Assembly (NCBI RefSeq): GCF_004359615.1
Contig: NZ_SCWA01000001.1
Location: forward strand, 124,001-188,000
DNA: 64,000 nucleotides
DNA from: Macrococcus brunensis
GTDB taxonomy: Bacteria; Bacillota; Bacilli; Staphylococcales; Staphylococcaceae
Direction of reading: 5' to 3'
The stretch's first letter is position 1. Every line of letters begins with the position of its first letter. Position numbers and translations under genes: made by a program. This document shows, piece by piece, positions 1-8,192 of the stretch. The notes under the pieces were generated by a model. The model was not told where the DNA came from and ran no database searches. It worked only from the letters and a program-made list of their open reading frames with translations.

Positions 1-1020
1 ACCGAATATTACAGCATGACGAATCGGTAATTCGTCATGAATCTGCATACTGAAGTTTGAATAGTTGAGCTGAGTATCCATTCTAATAGAATCACGGTCT
101 GTATATGCATACTGAATACGCTCTGTGTCCTGTTCTTCAAGAAGTTCTGCATAGCCTTCTGCCTGTTTGCCTGTATGGAAGGCAGCACCTAAATCTTTGA
201 GTGCATTATAAAACTCCGGTGCCAGCATCAGCACTACAATAGCCGTGTAGAAAGAAATCGTCTTAAAAACAATCAGGCCGAGTCCTATTTCCAGGGCGAT
301 GATCCCGATGGAGAGCATAGTGATAAATTCAATCATCAGTGTAGACAGAAATGCAGTCTTCAGAATAATCATCGTCTTCTCTCTGAACCCTTCAGATTTT
401 TCTGCGATATCTTGTTTAACACGCTCTTCATTATTAAACAGTTTAATCGTCACGATGCCGCGTATAGCATCAAGAAAATAACTGGAAAACTGATTGAGTG
501 CAGTCATCTGATCCGTCGCTTTTTTTGCTGTGTTGATACCGATGATGATATAAAATAACGGTACAAAAGGTGCCGTAATCATCATGATAAAAGCGGCATT
601 CCGATGAAAGAACAGCAGAAAAATAATGATGACTAAAGGAATGATGGCCGAGCGGTAAACTTGCGGCAGATAATCTGCATAGAAACTATCTATGCCTTCT
701 ATTCCTTCAGTCGACAGGTTCAGTGTATCAGCAGCAGATTGTTTATCATTGATAAGCGAGCGGCGCAGCTGATGCTTAATCTTAGAACTGAGAACGACAC
801 CGAGCCACTTGATGAAAAAATGCAGCACACTTCTTCCTATTAATATAGCGAGAATAATTCCTAACAATTGATACGGAATATTTTGATGCAGCACACCGTC
901 AATCAGCTGTCCGATATTTAAACTCTGCATAATAATAATAGAAGCAAGTAAAATAGAAGCTATAAACAATAAACCATGTATATAAAAATAACGTTTAGAT
1001 AAACTTGTTAAATATTTCAC
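1..1020 (-). CDS. CydD-like ABC exporter, N-terminal membrane part (cut by window edge)
   Basis: Reading the reverse strand from a GTG at 1020 gives an open frame of 340 codons that runs off the window. It begins MKYLTSLSKRYFYIHGL and shows several hydrophobic segments separated by short polar loops, the layout of an ABC-exporter transmembrane domain; the ATPase domain lies outside the window. The sequence most resembles CydD, one half of the CydDC exporter of cysteine and glutathione needed for cytochrome bd assembly. In staphylococci an ABC pair sits next to uppP and mgrA, which matches the neighbours here. A GAGG motif lies 10 bases before the GTG. The CydD identity is an inference from the membrane half alone; a generic ABC exporter half cannot be excluded. 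Confidence 0.7.
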   Translation of the reverse strand, partial: MKYLTSLSKRYFYIHGLLFIASILLASIIIMQSLNIGQLIDGVLHQNIPYQLLGIILAILIGRSVLHFFIKWLGVVLSSKIKHQLRRSLINDKQSAADTLNLSTEGIEGIDSFYADYLPQVYRSAIIPLVIIIFLLFFHRNAAFIMMITAPFVPLFYIIIGINTAKKATDQMTALNQFSSYFLDAIRGIVTIKLFNNEERVKQDIAEKSEGFREKTMIILKTAFLSTLMIEFITMLSIGIIALEIGLGLIVFKTISFYTAIVVLMLAPEFYNALKDLGAAFHTGKQAEGYAELLEEQDTERIQYAYTDRDSIRMDTQLNYSNFSMQIHDELPIRHAVIFG

Positions 1021-1122
1021 AATTTCACATCCTCAGTTATATTATAATGATAAATACGCAAAACAAAAATAATACGCTTATAGTCAAACACCTGTTAAAA
1101 ATATTCTTATTATATGCCGATG

Positions 1123-1131
1123 TGGTATACT
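1123..1131 (+). promoter_or_regulatory. Extended -10 promoter of uppP
   Basis: TGG followed by TATACT forms an extended -10 element 38 bases before the uppP start. The -35 region is poor, as is common with extended -10 promoters. Confidence 0.45.
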
Positions 1132-1168
1132 GTCAAAGAAAAAAGATAAGATATAAGGTGGTTAAGAA

Positions 1169-2011
1169 ATGGAATTTTTTATACTGTTAAAAGCGATTAT
1201 TTTAGGGATTGTTGAAGGTCTGACCGAATTTGCGCCTGTCTCTTCTACAGGTCATCAGATTTTAGTGGATGATATGTGGCTGAATTCAGCACAAGTACTT
1301 GGATCAAAAGAATCTGCCAATACTTTTAAAATTGTTATTCAGCTTGGTTCAATACTAGCTGCGGCATGGATTTTCAGACATCGTTTCGTTGATATGCTCA
1401 GTTTTAAAGCAGAACGTTCGGAGCGTCGTCTTAAACTTTCTCACATCATCATCGGTTTATTGCCAGCAGGTATTGCCGGCCTATTATTTGATGATTTCAT
1501 CGATGAACATTTATTCTCTGTTCCCACTGTTCTTGTAGGCCTCGCGCTCGGTGCTATTCTGATGATTGTTGCTGATATTTATGCGAAAAAAGTTCAGCAT
1601 CCTCAGACAGTAGACAGTATCACTTATCGTCAGGCCTTCATTATCGGTCTCGTTCAGATCCTTGCTCTCTGGCCAGGATTCTCACGTTCTGGTTCTACCA
1701 TTTCTGCAGGTGTACTGACAAAGCTTGATCATAAAGCAGCTTCTGATTTCACTTTTATGATGGCTGTTCCTATTATGGCTGCTGCCAGCGCTAAAAGTTT
1801 AATCAGTAATTATCAGTATATACATGCTGATCAGACATGGTTCTATATTTTAGGTTTTATTTTTGCATTTATCTTTGGGATTTTATCTATTAAACTTTTC
1901 CTCGACCTGATCAACCGTGTCAAACTGATTCCATTCGCCATTTACAGACTGGTACTTGTTGCAATCATTGCTGTATTGTACTTCGGTTTCGGTATCGGTA
2001 AAGGGATTTAA
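1169..2011 (+). CDS. uppP: Undecaprenyl-diphosphatase UppP (BacA)
   Basis: A 280-residue polytopic membrane protein that dephosphorylates undecaprenyl diphosphate to recycle the lipid carrier for peptidoglycan and teichoic acid synthesis; overexpression gives bacitracin resistance in known cases. Both family signatures are visible: EGLTEFAPVSSTGH at residues 16-29 and PGFSRSGST near residue 169. The length matches the family. The ATG at 1169 follows an AGGTGG ribosome-binding site. The CydD-like gene is divergent upstream, and a MarR gene follows after 22 bases, so uppP and that regulator may share a transcript, as their homologues lie together in Staphylococcus. Confidence 0.96.
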   Translation: MEFFILLKAIILGIVEGLTEFAPVSSTGHQILVDDMWLNSAQVLGSKESANTFKIVIQLGSILAAAWIFRHRFVDMLSFKAERSERRLKLSHIIIGLLPAGIAGLLFDDFIDEHLFSVPTVLVGLALGAILMIVADIYAKKVQHPQTVDSITYRQAFIIGLVQILALWPGFSRSGSTISAGVLTKLDHKAASDFTFMMAVPIMAAASAKSLISNYQYIHADQTWFYILGFIFAFIFGILSIKLFLDLINRVKLIPFAIYRLVLVAIIAVLYFGFGIGKGI

Positions 2012-2033
2012 TTTTTATCTTTAAGGAGTACCT

Positions 2034-2453
2034 ATGAATAAATTATCTTCGCTTGACTATTATCTTTATCATGCGCAGCGTCAAATGATTAAATATTATA
2101 ATCGCATACTGCTGAAACCTTATGACCTCAGTTATCAGCAGTATCTCGTTCTCATGGTATTGAATGAATCAGATGGCATGCCTGTGCTTAAACTGGGTGA
2201 AAGACTGGCATTTCAGTCCGGCACAATCACGCCCATTATTAAAAAGATGGAGATAGCTGATTTAGTGAGCAGAAGCCGTTCAAGTGAGGATGAACGAATC
2301 GTACTTGTCCATTTAGCATCTAAAGGTAAAGATCTGATAGAGCAAATCAATCAGATACCTGAGGAAATGCTCGTTCATTCCGGTATCACTTACGCAGATT
2401 ACAAACACTTAATGTATTTAACTAATAAAATCGCGAACAATATTGAAGAGTAA
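2034..2453 (+). CDS. MarR-family regulator, MgrA/SarZ-like, without the sensor cysteine
   Basis: A 139-residue winged-helix protein of the MarR/OhrR type, close to staphylococcal MgrA in its N-terminal helix (LYHAQRQ against LYNAQRQ) and in the DNA-binding segment (SGTITPIIKKME). MgrA and SarZ sense oxidants through a single cysteine near residue 12; the aligned residue here is Asp8 and the protein has no cysteine at all. It therefore probably does not work as a thiol switch, though it may still bind DNA as a dimer. AAGGAG lies 7 bases before the ATG. Position beside uppP matches mgrA in Staphylococcus, which supports orthology, but sequence divergence leaves the name open. Confidence 0.85.
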   Translation: MNKLSSLDYYLYHAQRQMIKYYNRILLKPYDLSYQQYLVLMVLNESDGMPVLKLGERLAFQSGTITPIIKKMEIADLVSRSRSSEDERIVLVHLASKGKDLIEQINQIPEEMLVHSGITYADYKHLMYLTNKIANNIEE

Positions 2454-2457
2454 ATAG

Positions 2458-2480
2458 ACGGTTGTCCTTGTGACAGCCGT
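2458..2480 (+). terminator. Terminator after the MarR gene
   Basis: Arms ACGGTTGTC and GACAGCCGT with a five-base loop, followed by a broken T-run (TTTATTTT). Confidence 0.65.
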
Positions 2481-2504
2481 TTATTTTAAACTTATTAAGG
2501 GTAA
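2479..2504 (+). promoter_or_regulatory. Sigma-B-like promoter of the Lys-rich gene
   Basis: GTTTAT, 14 bases, then GGGTAA. This fits the sigma-B consensus GTTTAA-N12-15-GGGTAT with one mismatch in each box. It lies about 40 bases before the downstream start. Confidence 0.5.
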
Positions 2505-2542
2505 AATGAAGTTATTAATATGACCTTATGAAGGAGAGAATG

Positions 2543-3190
2543 ATGATGAATGATAAAATCAAAACAGCTGTAAACCTAGGAGCTCTTATACTTGTACCTT
2601 TAATCAATGAACGCCACCGCTTAAAGGAAAACCCTGATTATGTAGCCGTTAAAAATAAAACGGTTCATACTGCTATCGCTACAAAAGATGTCGCTGTCAA
2701 AGCGAAAGACAAAACTGTTGATACAACTCAGAAAGTCGTTCAGACAACTAAAAATGTCAAAGATAAGACAGTAGCTGCTTCTCAATTTGTTGCGTCGACT
2801 GCACAGAACATCCAGGAAAACCGTGCAGAGAACAAAAAAGTTAAACAAACTAAACAGATGAACAAACAGCTTGAAAAAGAAATCAGTCAACGTCAGAAAG
2901 ATGAAGACAAACGACTGAAAGAGCGCCAGAAGCAGATGAAAGAAGATCTGGTGAAAGCTGATAAAGAAGCAAAAAAGAAACATAAAACTGAATTTAAAGA
3001 AGCAAAGAAAAAAGAAGCAGGTAAATCTTCTATCCTCAGCGCTTTCACATCTTCACGTCAAACATCAAAAGTAGAGATACCAGAAACAGTTTACGATTTT
3101 GGTCATGATGAGGATTACTCTAATGCACCACTGTTCGAGAAACACCGTGAACAGATGGCTGCTCATATCGAGCGACGCGGCAAATACTAA
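2543..3190 (+). CDS. Lys-rich coiled-coil protein of unknown function
   Basis: About 215 residues. A short hydrophobic N-terminal stretch (AVNLGALILVPL) is followed by a segment rich in VKxKTV-type repeats and then a very charged Lys/Glu/Gln region (roughly residues 95-165) predicted to be helical or coiled-coil. The architecture recalls YtxH-type and other general-stress proteins, but no catalytic motif is seen. AAGGAG at 2531-2536 places the start at the ATG at 2543 or 2546, not at the earlier ATG at 2528. The stop codon is directly followed by the next start, so the two genes form one operon. A sigma-B-like promoter precedes it. Confidence 0.8.
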   Translation: MMNDKIKTAVNLGALILVPLINERHRLKENPDYVAVKNKTVHTAIATKDVAVKAKDKTVDTTQKVVQTTKNVKDKTVAASQFVASTAQNIQENRAENKKVKQTKQMNKQLEKEISQRQKDEDKRLKERQKQMKEDLVKADKEAKKKHKTEFKEAKKKEAGKSSILSAFTSSRQTSKVEIPETVYDFGHDEDYSNAPLFEKHREQMAAHIERRGKY

Positions 3191-3634
3191 ATGACGATTC
3201 TCGTAGATGCTGATGCCTGTCCGGTCATTGCTGAAATTATTGAGCTGGCCGATAACCATCAGCTTAACGTCATATTAGTACGAAATTTTAATCATTTTAC
3301 AAGTAAACACTATCCTGATTTTGTGTCTGTACAGTATGTCGATGACGGTGCAGACAGTGCGGACTATAAAATAGTCGCTTTGACTCGTCCCGGTGATATC
3401 GTTATTACTCAGGATTACGGTCTAGCGAGTCTACTTCTTAATAAAAAGGCCATCATTCTTCATCATAACGGTAAACTCTATACGAAAGATAATATAGACC
3501 AGTTGCTCACGATACGTCATACATCACTGCAGATGCGGCGAGCAGGTATCCGTACGAAAGGCCCTAAAGCCTTGTCCCCAGCTGATAAAGCCTATTTTAA
3601 AGAACAACTAGAAAAAACCATCCTTAATCAATGA
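3191..3634 (+). CDS. YaiI/YqxD family protein (DUF188)
   Basis: A 147-residue cytosolic protein with the family start MTILVDADACPVI and the later segments VTQDYGLASLLL-like and MRRAGIRTKGP. The fold is related to PIN-type nucleases and the acidic residues at the N-terminus (D6, D8) fit that, but no activity is established for the family. The ATG follows the TAA of the Lys-rich gene without a gap, so translation is probably coupled. It converges on an acetyltransferase gene with a 7-base overlap, and both share the hairpin at 3613-3649. Confidence 0.9.
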   Translation: MTILVDADACPVIAEIIELADNHQLNVILVRNFNHFTSKHYPDFVSVQYVDDGADSADYKIVALTRPGDIVITQDYGLASLLLNKKAIILHHNGKLYTKDNIDQLLTIRHTSLQMRRAGIRTKGPKALSPADKAYFKEQLEKTILNQ

Positions 3635-3649
3635 TTCTGGATGGTTTTT
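3613..3649. terminator. Bidirectional terminator
   Basis: AAAAACCATCC and GGATGGTTTTT form perfect arms around a loop of about 15 bases, lying across the 3' ends of two convergent genes. Confidence 0.8.
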
Positions 3650-4095
3650 GATAATACTTTTAAGTTAAGTAACCCTTGACGGACGATTCGTTTACGGTCA
3701 ATAAAACCTGTTTTAATAAACGCATAATAGCCATTATCATTTTTTACATTGACCATCAAATAGAGTTCTAACTTATTCAGACTTGCACAGTATTTTTCTA
3801 TCGCTTTTAACGCCTGTCTGAAATAGCCTTTCCCTTGATGACTACTTGAGATAGATAAACCACGTAAATAGATGGCATCTGAGCCTGCACCCATGGTCTT
3901 CAGGATGCTGCCCGTTTCCAGTGCAAATACGCCGATCACTTCATTATCTTTTAATATGACAAAAGGTTGATAATCCGCTTTTTTTCGATTGATGATATAC
4001 TTTGGATGGCCAGAAAATCTCATTTGACTGAGTGATAATGTATAACGTTCTAACGGAATCTCCATCCCAGGGCTTACTTTCATAATTCTGATCAT
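3628..4095 (-). CDS. GNAT-family N-acetyltransferase
   Basis: About 155 residues with the GNAT acetyl-CoA-binding pattern LSISSSHQGKGYFRQAL (motif A, Q/R-x-x-G-x-G/A) in its second half and a C-terminal FIKTGF motif. The substrate cannot be told from sequence. AGAGGTG lies 5 bases before the ATG at 4095, so that start is preferred to the ATG 18 bases upstream. It is divergent from the LOG-family gene and convergent with the YqxD gene. Confidence 0.85.
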   Translation of the reverse strand: MIRIMKVSPGMEIPLERYTLSLSQMRFSGHPKYIINRKKADYQPFVILKDNEVIGVFALETGSILKTMGAGSDAIYLRGLSISSSHQGKGYFRQALKAIEKYCASLNKLELYLMVNVKNDNGYYAFIKTGFIDRKRIVRQGLLNLKVLSKTIQNH

Positions 4096-4144
4096 ACCGT
4101 CACCTCTTGCCATAATGATAACATATTTAGAAAGGATTTTTTCT

Positions 4145-4681
4145 ATGAAATCAGTAGCAGTCTTCTGCGGTTCCCGACTAGGGGCAGATATTTATACAGA
4201 ACAGGCAAAAAAATTAGGCACTTATCTCGCCGATCACAACATCCGTTTAGTATATGGCGGTGGCAACGTGGGGCTGATGGGTGTTATTGCTGACAGCGTA
4301 CTCGCGAGTGGTGGTGAAGTCATAGGTGTTATTCCAGGTTTTCTGAGAGATAAAGAAGTCGCACATAACGGGCTGACTGAACTTCATATAGTCGACAATA
4401 TGCATGAACGCAAAAAAATGATGGCAGACTACTCAGACGGCTTTATTATGATGCCCGGCGGTGCAGGTACATTGGAAGAATTTTTTGAAATCTTCACCTG
4501 GGCCCAGCTGGAACTTCATCACAAGCCCATTGGTATTTTCAATATAGACGGCTATTACCATACCCTTTATCAGATGCTGGTTGAAATGCATGACAGAGGC
4601 TTTTTAGACGAGCGCTATTTGTCGCTCGCAGTCCTTGAAGAAGAACCTGATGCATTAATCAAAGCAATGACCCTCAATTAG
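4145..4681 (+). CDS. LOG-family nucleoside 5'-monophosphate phosphoribohydrolase (TIGR00730)
   Basis: A 178-residue protein with the Rossmann-like start VAVFCGSRLG, the VYGGGNVGLMG segment and the catalytic signature PGGAGTLEE at residues 104-112. Members known as Lonely Guy split nucleoside monophosphates (cytokinin riboside phosphates in plants, AMP in several bacteria) into base and ribose 5-phosphate; the bacterial role is uncertain. The start at 4145 is chosen because AGAAAGGA precedes it at good spacing; an in-frame ATG 30 bases earlier has no ribosome-binding site. Its 3' end overlaps the convergent DUF523 gene by 27 bases. Confidence 0.9.
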   Translation: MKSVAVFCGSRLGADIYTEQAKKLGTYLADHNIRLVYGGGNVGLMGVIADSVLASGGEVIGVIPGFLRDKEVAHNGLTELHIVDNMHERKKMMADYSDGFIMMPGGAGTLEEFFEIFTWAQLELHHKPIGIFNIDGYYHTLYQMLVEMHDRGFLDERYLSLAVLEEEPDALIKAMTLN

Positions 4682-5122
4682 AGGGTCTTTTTCATTGATA
4701 ACCTGAATGCCGTAACGTTTAAGAAGTGCTGAAGTCACACCTAGTCCCGCTTGTTTCGTGCCGTCAAACTGACCATTATAAATCATATGACTACCACAGC
4801 TCGGGCTATTTTCCTTTAAAATCACCATAGTTACCTGATGTTTCTGACATATTTCAAGCGTCTGAAGCGCACCCTGTTTGAACTGTTCTGTCACATCCTG
4901 ACCGGAAACAGTCAAGACGCGACCGTCACCTTGCCAGACCGCTTCACCGTCTCCTCCCACTATTTCTGCAGGTTCTCTTGGGACTAGCAGCCCACCCATC
5001 ACTTCTGGACAGACGGGCATTGCTTTACCATCCTCTACCCATTGTCTGAGCCGTAAATCAAGCTGATTGCGGCCATCATAGCGAACCGACTGTCCTACTA
5101 AACAGCTACTGATCAGTATCAT
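4655..5122 (-). CDS. DUF523 family protein
   Basis: A 155-residue cytosolic protein with conserved cysteine motifs: SSCLVGQ at residues 5-11, VCPEVMGGL in the first third and ENSPSCGS near the middle. Such conserved cysteines suggest a metal or thiol chemistry, but the family has no established reaction. Its ATG overlaps the stop of the upstream acetyltransferase by 4 bases (ATGA), so the pair is translationally coupled. The 3' end overlaps the convergent LOG-family gene, and the hairpin at 4669-4687 lies inside both reading frames. Confidence 0.88.
   Translation of the reverse strand: MILISSCLVGQSVRYDGRNQLDLRLRQWVEDGKAMPVCPEVMGGLLVPREPAEIVGGDGEAVWQGDGRVLTVSGQDVTEQFKQGALQTLEICQKHQVTMVILKENSPSCGSHMIYNGQFDGTKQAGLGVTSALLKRYGIQVINEKDPLIEGHCFD
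4669..4687. terminator. Terminator within overlapping gene ends
   Basis: GACCCTC, loop AATTA, GAGGGTC, then TTTTT on the + strand. It overlaps the LOG stop codon and the last codons of the DUF523 gene. Confidence 0.75.
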
Positions 5123-5655
5123 ATTTGATCCTTATAAAGGACATGTTTTTCAAGGGGATGGCCAGACGGAATCATCGGGTGATTAAACGTTCTATATTCA
5201 GAGAAGCCGATTTTCTGCATGACACGAATACTCGGCAGATTTCTGACACTGGTCAAACTGAATATAGGCAGGTCTGTCATCTTTCTTCCATAAGAAAGTA
5301 CAGCTTTGGCGCCTTCAGTTGCGTAGCCCTTCCCCCACGCCTCTTTCCTGAGACGCCAGCCAATCTCATAAAAGGGCATCTCTTCAAGTGAGAACCACTT
5401 ATTCTTCTCCAGTAGATGCATACCAATAAAACCAATGAACGCTCCAGTTACTTTTTCTTCTACTGCAAATAAGCCGAGATTGTTTTTTTCAATATCGCGC
5501 TGCATCTGCTGAAAAACGATTTCTGAACGTTTATAGCTGAGTCTGTCAGGAAAATAACGTCTGACTTCTGCATCAGCATTCATCTGCTGAAACAACGGCA
5601 GATCCTTCTGTTGCCAGTTTCTTAAAACCAACCGGTCCGTCTCTATATATTTCAT
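5119..5655 (-). CDS. GNAT-family N-acetyltransferase, RimJ/RimL type
   Basis: A 178-residue protein with the RimJ/RimL-like start IETDRLVLRNW and the acetyl-CoA segment GWRLRKEAWGKGYATEGAK, followed by a VMQKIGF motif. Such enzymes acetylate N-termini of ribosomal proteins or small amines; the actual substrate is unknown. Overlaps the downstream DUF523 gene by 4 bases. GGTGAGGAG immediately precedes the ATG. Confidence 0.9.
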   Translation of the reverse strand: MKYIETDRLVLRNWQQKDLPLFQQMNADAEVRRYFPDRLSYKRSEIVFQQMQRDIEKNNLGLFAVEEKVTGAFIGFIGMHLLEKNKWFSLEEMPFYEIGWRLRKEAWGKGYATEGAKAVLSYGRKMTDLPIFSLTSVRNLPSIRVMQKIGFSEYRTFNHPMIPSGHPLEKHVLYKDQI

Positions 5656-5690
5656 CTCCTCACCTCGTCTCTATTATAGCAAATAAAAAA

Positions 5691-5712
5691 TGCCACCGAA
5701 GTGGCATTTTTT
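5691..5712. terminator. Bidirectional terminator
   Basis: TGCCAC, loop CGAA, GTGGCA, flanked by A and T runs on either side. It ends the first metalloprotease gene (reverse strand). Confidence 0.85.
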
Positions 5713-8057
5713 TATTTATAGACGATGACTTTTCCGACTGATTTATCTTTAGATTCTGCGACTACCTTCACTTTTAGTCCATATTGCGGCAGGATTTTTC
5801 CTGCATGCGGCTGGGCTGGATTAGAGTAATCATTCTGATCATTGAAAAGCACACTTGATTTCAGGCTGTCATCAACAAGCGTTGATCCATCATCAAGTTT
5901 TAATTTGAGTGGATCCTGTGCAGTCATGCTGAACGCAGCATCGCGGACCTGGTACTGAGTCGATGCATATGATGCCGTTGCACCGTTCCATTTCAGTGGA
6001 TTCTGGTCTGCATCGACAATTCCGATATAGCCGTATCCCGGATGTTTTGCGACATGATTGTCAGAATAGCTTTCATCAACATAATAGACGTTTAAGCCTT
6101 GATTGAAGCTCATTAAGTTACCTGCACGTTTAATATGTGCCAGTCCTTCATCAATCTTATGATGACTTCTCCATTGAAGCAGATAATAGTTTTTGCTGTA
6201 CTTCTTACCATCAGAGACAGTGAAACCATTCAGTTCAAACTTAGAAGTGTTTTCTGCTCCATCTGCGAGCACTACTCCTCCATCAGCGTTTACTTTGATG
6301 TCATCAATATAGAGACCAGTGCCGATAGAACCTGCATCTGTGACATATAGATAGCGCAGCTGAACTTTCTTGCCTGCATAAGCTGACAGGTCGAACTTAG
6401 CATCTACCCAGCCGTCACTTGTACCATCAATACCGTTACCGGCATTGGCACCTGCACCTTCAGGATCATCATTATTTGTGATGTTACCAGCCAGATTAGT
6501 CCAGTTCTTACCATCTGTAGAGGCCTGTACATATGCATAGTCATAACCTTTTTCGATATCATATGATGCCTTAAATGATAAATCTGCTGATTGTTTTCCT
6601 GTTAAATCGACAGTTGTCGTCATAGATGTCAGAAGATTATTGTCTGCCCCACTGAAATAGGTTTTAGTGCCTTCAGCTGGTTTGACAACCTGTGTTTCTT
6701 TATCAGGTAATGTGATTTTAACAGCATCATCATTTGTCCCTTTGCTTGAAGCCTCATCTAATGTGAACGCCTGAGGAGTGGAAGTGACGTCTTTAACATC
6801 AATTTCACTACCAGTCTGCCAGTTACCACCGTGGTAGTTTTGAAGCAGTTCTTTCATATAAGCATCAAAACCAGTTGGTTCAGTACCTGGAATTTTACCT
6901 GCCCAGCTACCGCTTGACATAATAGACCAGAATGAGACAGGTTCACCTTTACCAGAATAAATCGTATCATATTCATCCGGGAGTCCTAAGTCATGGCCGA
7001 ACTCATGAGCGAATACCCCGGTCGCACCGTCTTCTGGTTCAATTGTGTAGTCGATGACAGCAAGCTCGCCTCCAAATTGGTCCAGTCCTGATTTTGTACC
7101 TGGAATCGTATACGGTTCACCCTGTTCGTTGAAGTCCAGACTCCAGCGATGAGACCAGATAGCATCCGGACCAAGACGGCCACCACCTGCATCTTCACCC
7201 GGTCCAGCATGGATAATCATAACGTGGTCAACGATTCCATCTTTTTCATTCAGCACACCGTCTCCATCAAGGTCATAACGATCCCAGTGGTCATAGTCTG
7301 ACAGATCAAGTGTTGGATCTTGCGCCGCTTTTTGAAGGGCTTCTTTTACAAGTTCCTTCGGACGGGCATCACTGCCATCTGCGTCCGGATAGTTGCCTCC
7401 ATAATAAGCTGCCGGATGGTCAGCAGTGTACCAGCCATGGACATCTCCTTCGATATCATAACTGCCACCAGACTGATTCTGATAGAACTGCTTCATACTC
7501 AGCAGATTCTCACCATTCGGTCCTTTGAATCCTTTTTCACCGAACACCATCTGCTGGTAATGATCTACTGGGTAATCTTCATAGAACATATCACTTTCTT
7601 CTTTTGTGATTGTTGAGTTCTTGTAATCCGGGAAGTCGATAGCGAGAAGCAGCACTTTATCTGTTCGTTTTTCGCCGTTATACTCTTCTAATTGCACAGG
7701 CTTCAGAATATTTGCATGTCCTTTTTTCTGCCCTTTTCCTTTAATGAAACGATTGTCTTTTGCTTTGTTAGATTGATCCGTCACTTTCTTGAACTTTTTA
7801 ACGAACTTGCCTTCGTTTTTAACTTTTTCAGTCGCTGCTTCCCCTTTGTTTTTCACATAAGCTTTGACTGCTTTTTCTGCTTCAGCACGCGATGCATTTT
7901 CTTTCAAGACACCTTCCTGCTTCAGCATCTCGATTAAACGGTCTTCATTTGCAATGACACTGTCAAAGCCCGTCCCCTTATAATAATCACTTGCAAATGC
8001 AGTACCAGATGAAATAATTCCCAGTGTTAAGACAGATGAAATCACTTTCTTTTTCAA
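5712..8057 (-). CDS. Secreted M6 metalloprotease, immune inhibitor A type, with extra C-terminal carbohydrate/MAM-like domain
   Basis: A 781-residue exported protease. Residues 1-22 form a signal peptide, then a propeptide rich in Lys and Glu to about residue 115. The catalytic domain carries HEFGH at 351-355 followed by LGLPDEYD, the zinc site of family M6, and a DLDGDGVLNEKDG calcium-binding loop before it. After the active site a beta-rich domain of about 130 residues (phrases such as SFKASYD, YVQASTDGKNW and LYIDDIKV) resembles the insert of Bacillus InhA. InhA proteases degrade antimicrobial peptides and matrix proteins. The start codon is TTG behind a GGGGG motif. A similar but shorter protease gene lies directly upstream. 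Confidence 0.93.
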   Translation of the reverse strand: MKKKVISSVLTLGIISSGTAFASDYYKGTGFDSVIANEDRLIEMLKQEGVLKENASRAEAEKAVKAYVKNKGEAATEKVKNEGKFVKKFKKVTDQSNKAKDNRFIKGKGQKKGHANILKPVQLEEYNGEKRTDKVLLLAIDFPDYKNSTITKEESDMFYEDYPVDHYQQMVFGEKGFKGPNGENLLSMKQFYQNQSGGSYDIEGDVHGWYTADHPAAYYGGNYPDADGSDARPKELVKEALQKAAQDPTLDLSDYDHWDRYDLDGDGVLNEKDGIVDHVMIIHAGPGEDAGGGRLGPDAIWSHRWSLDFNEQGEPYTIPGTKSGLDQFGGELAVIDYTIEPEDGATGVFAHEFGHDLGLPDEYDTIYSGKGEPVSFWSIMSSGSWAGKIPGTEPTGFDAYMKELLQNYHGGNWQTGSEIDVKDVTSTPQAFTLDEASSKGTNDDAVKITLPDKETQVVKPAEGTKTYFSGADNNLLTSMTTTVDLTGKQSADLSFKASYDIEKGYDYAYVQASTDGKNWTNLAGNITNNDDPEGAGANAGNGIDGTSDGWVDAKFDLSAYAGKKVQLRYLYVTDAGSIGTGLYIDDIKVNADGGVVLADGAENTSKFELNGFTVSDGKKYSKNYYLLQWRSHHKIDEGLAHIKRAGNLMSFNQGLNVYYVDESYSDNHVAKHPGYGYIGIVDADQNPLKWNGATASYASTQYQVRDAAFSMTAQDPLKLKLDDGSTLVDDSLKSSVLFNDQNDYSNPAQPHAGKILPQYGLKVKVVAESKDKSVGKVIVYK

Positions 8058-8087
8058 ATGATGGCCCCCTTTTGTTTGATTAAATAC

Positions 8088-8116
8088 ATTATGTCGGAAT
8101 TCGAAGGAGTTGTAAA
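8088..8116 (-). promoter_or_regulatory. Promoter of the first M6 protease gene
   Basis: On the reverse strand TTTACA (8111-8116), 17 bases, then CATAAT (8088-8093), about 30 bases before the TTG start. Confidence 0.55.
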
Positions 8117-8127
8117 TAATTATTTTA

Positions 8128-8142
8128 AATTTTCTGATATAT
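8128..8142 (-). promoter_or_regulatory. Possible CodY box
   Basis: AATTTTCTGATATAT, three mismatches to the CodY consensus AATTTTCWGAAAATT, lying just upstream of the -35 element of the protease gene. Repression of proteases by CodY is common in Firmicutes; the assignment is tentative. Confidence 0.3.
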
Positions 8143-8151
8143 TATTTTAAA

Positions 8152-8192
8152 AATTAAAATGCACATCTCTTATTGAAATGTGCATTTTAATT
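8152..8192 (-). terminator. Terminator of the second M6 protease gene
   Basis: Perfect 15-base arms, AATTAAAATGCACAT and its complement, around an 11-base loop at the 3' end of the upstream protease gene. The hairpin separates the two protease transcripts. Confidence 0.8.

Noticed and set aside
2621-2983. A 120-codon open frame on the reverse strand inside the Lys-rich gene
   Set aside because: It is a Phe/Leu-rich shadow of a repetitive Lys-rich coding sequence, with no ribosome-binding site.
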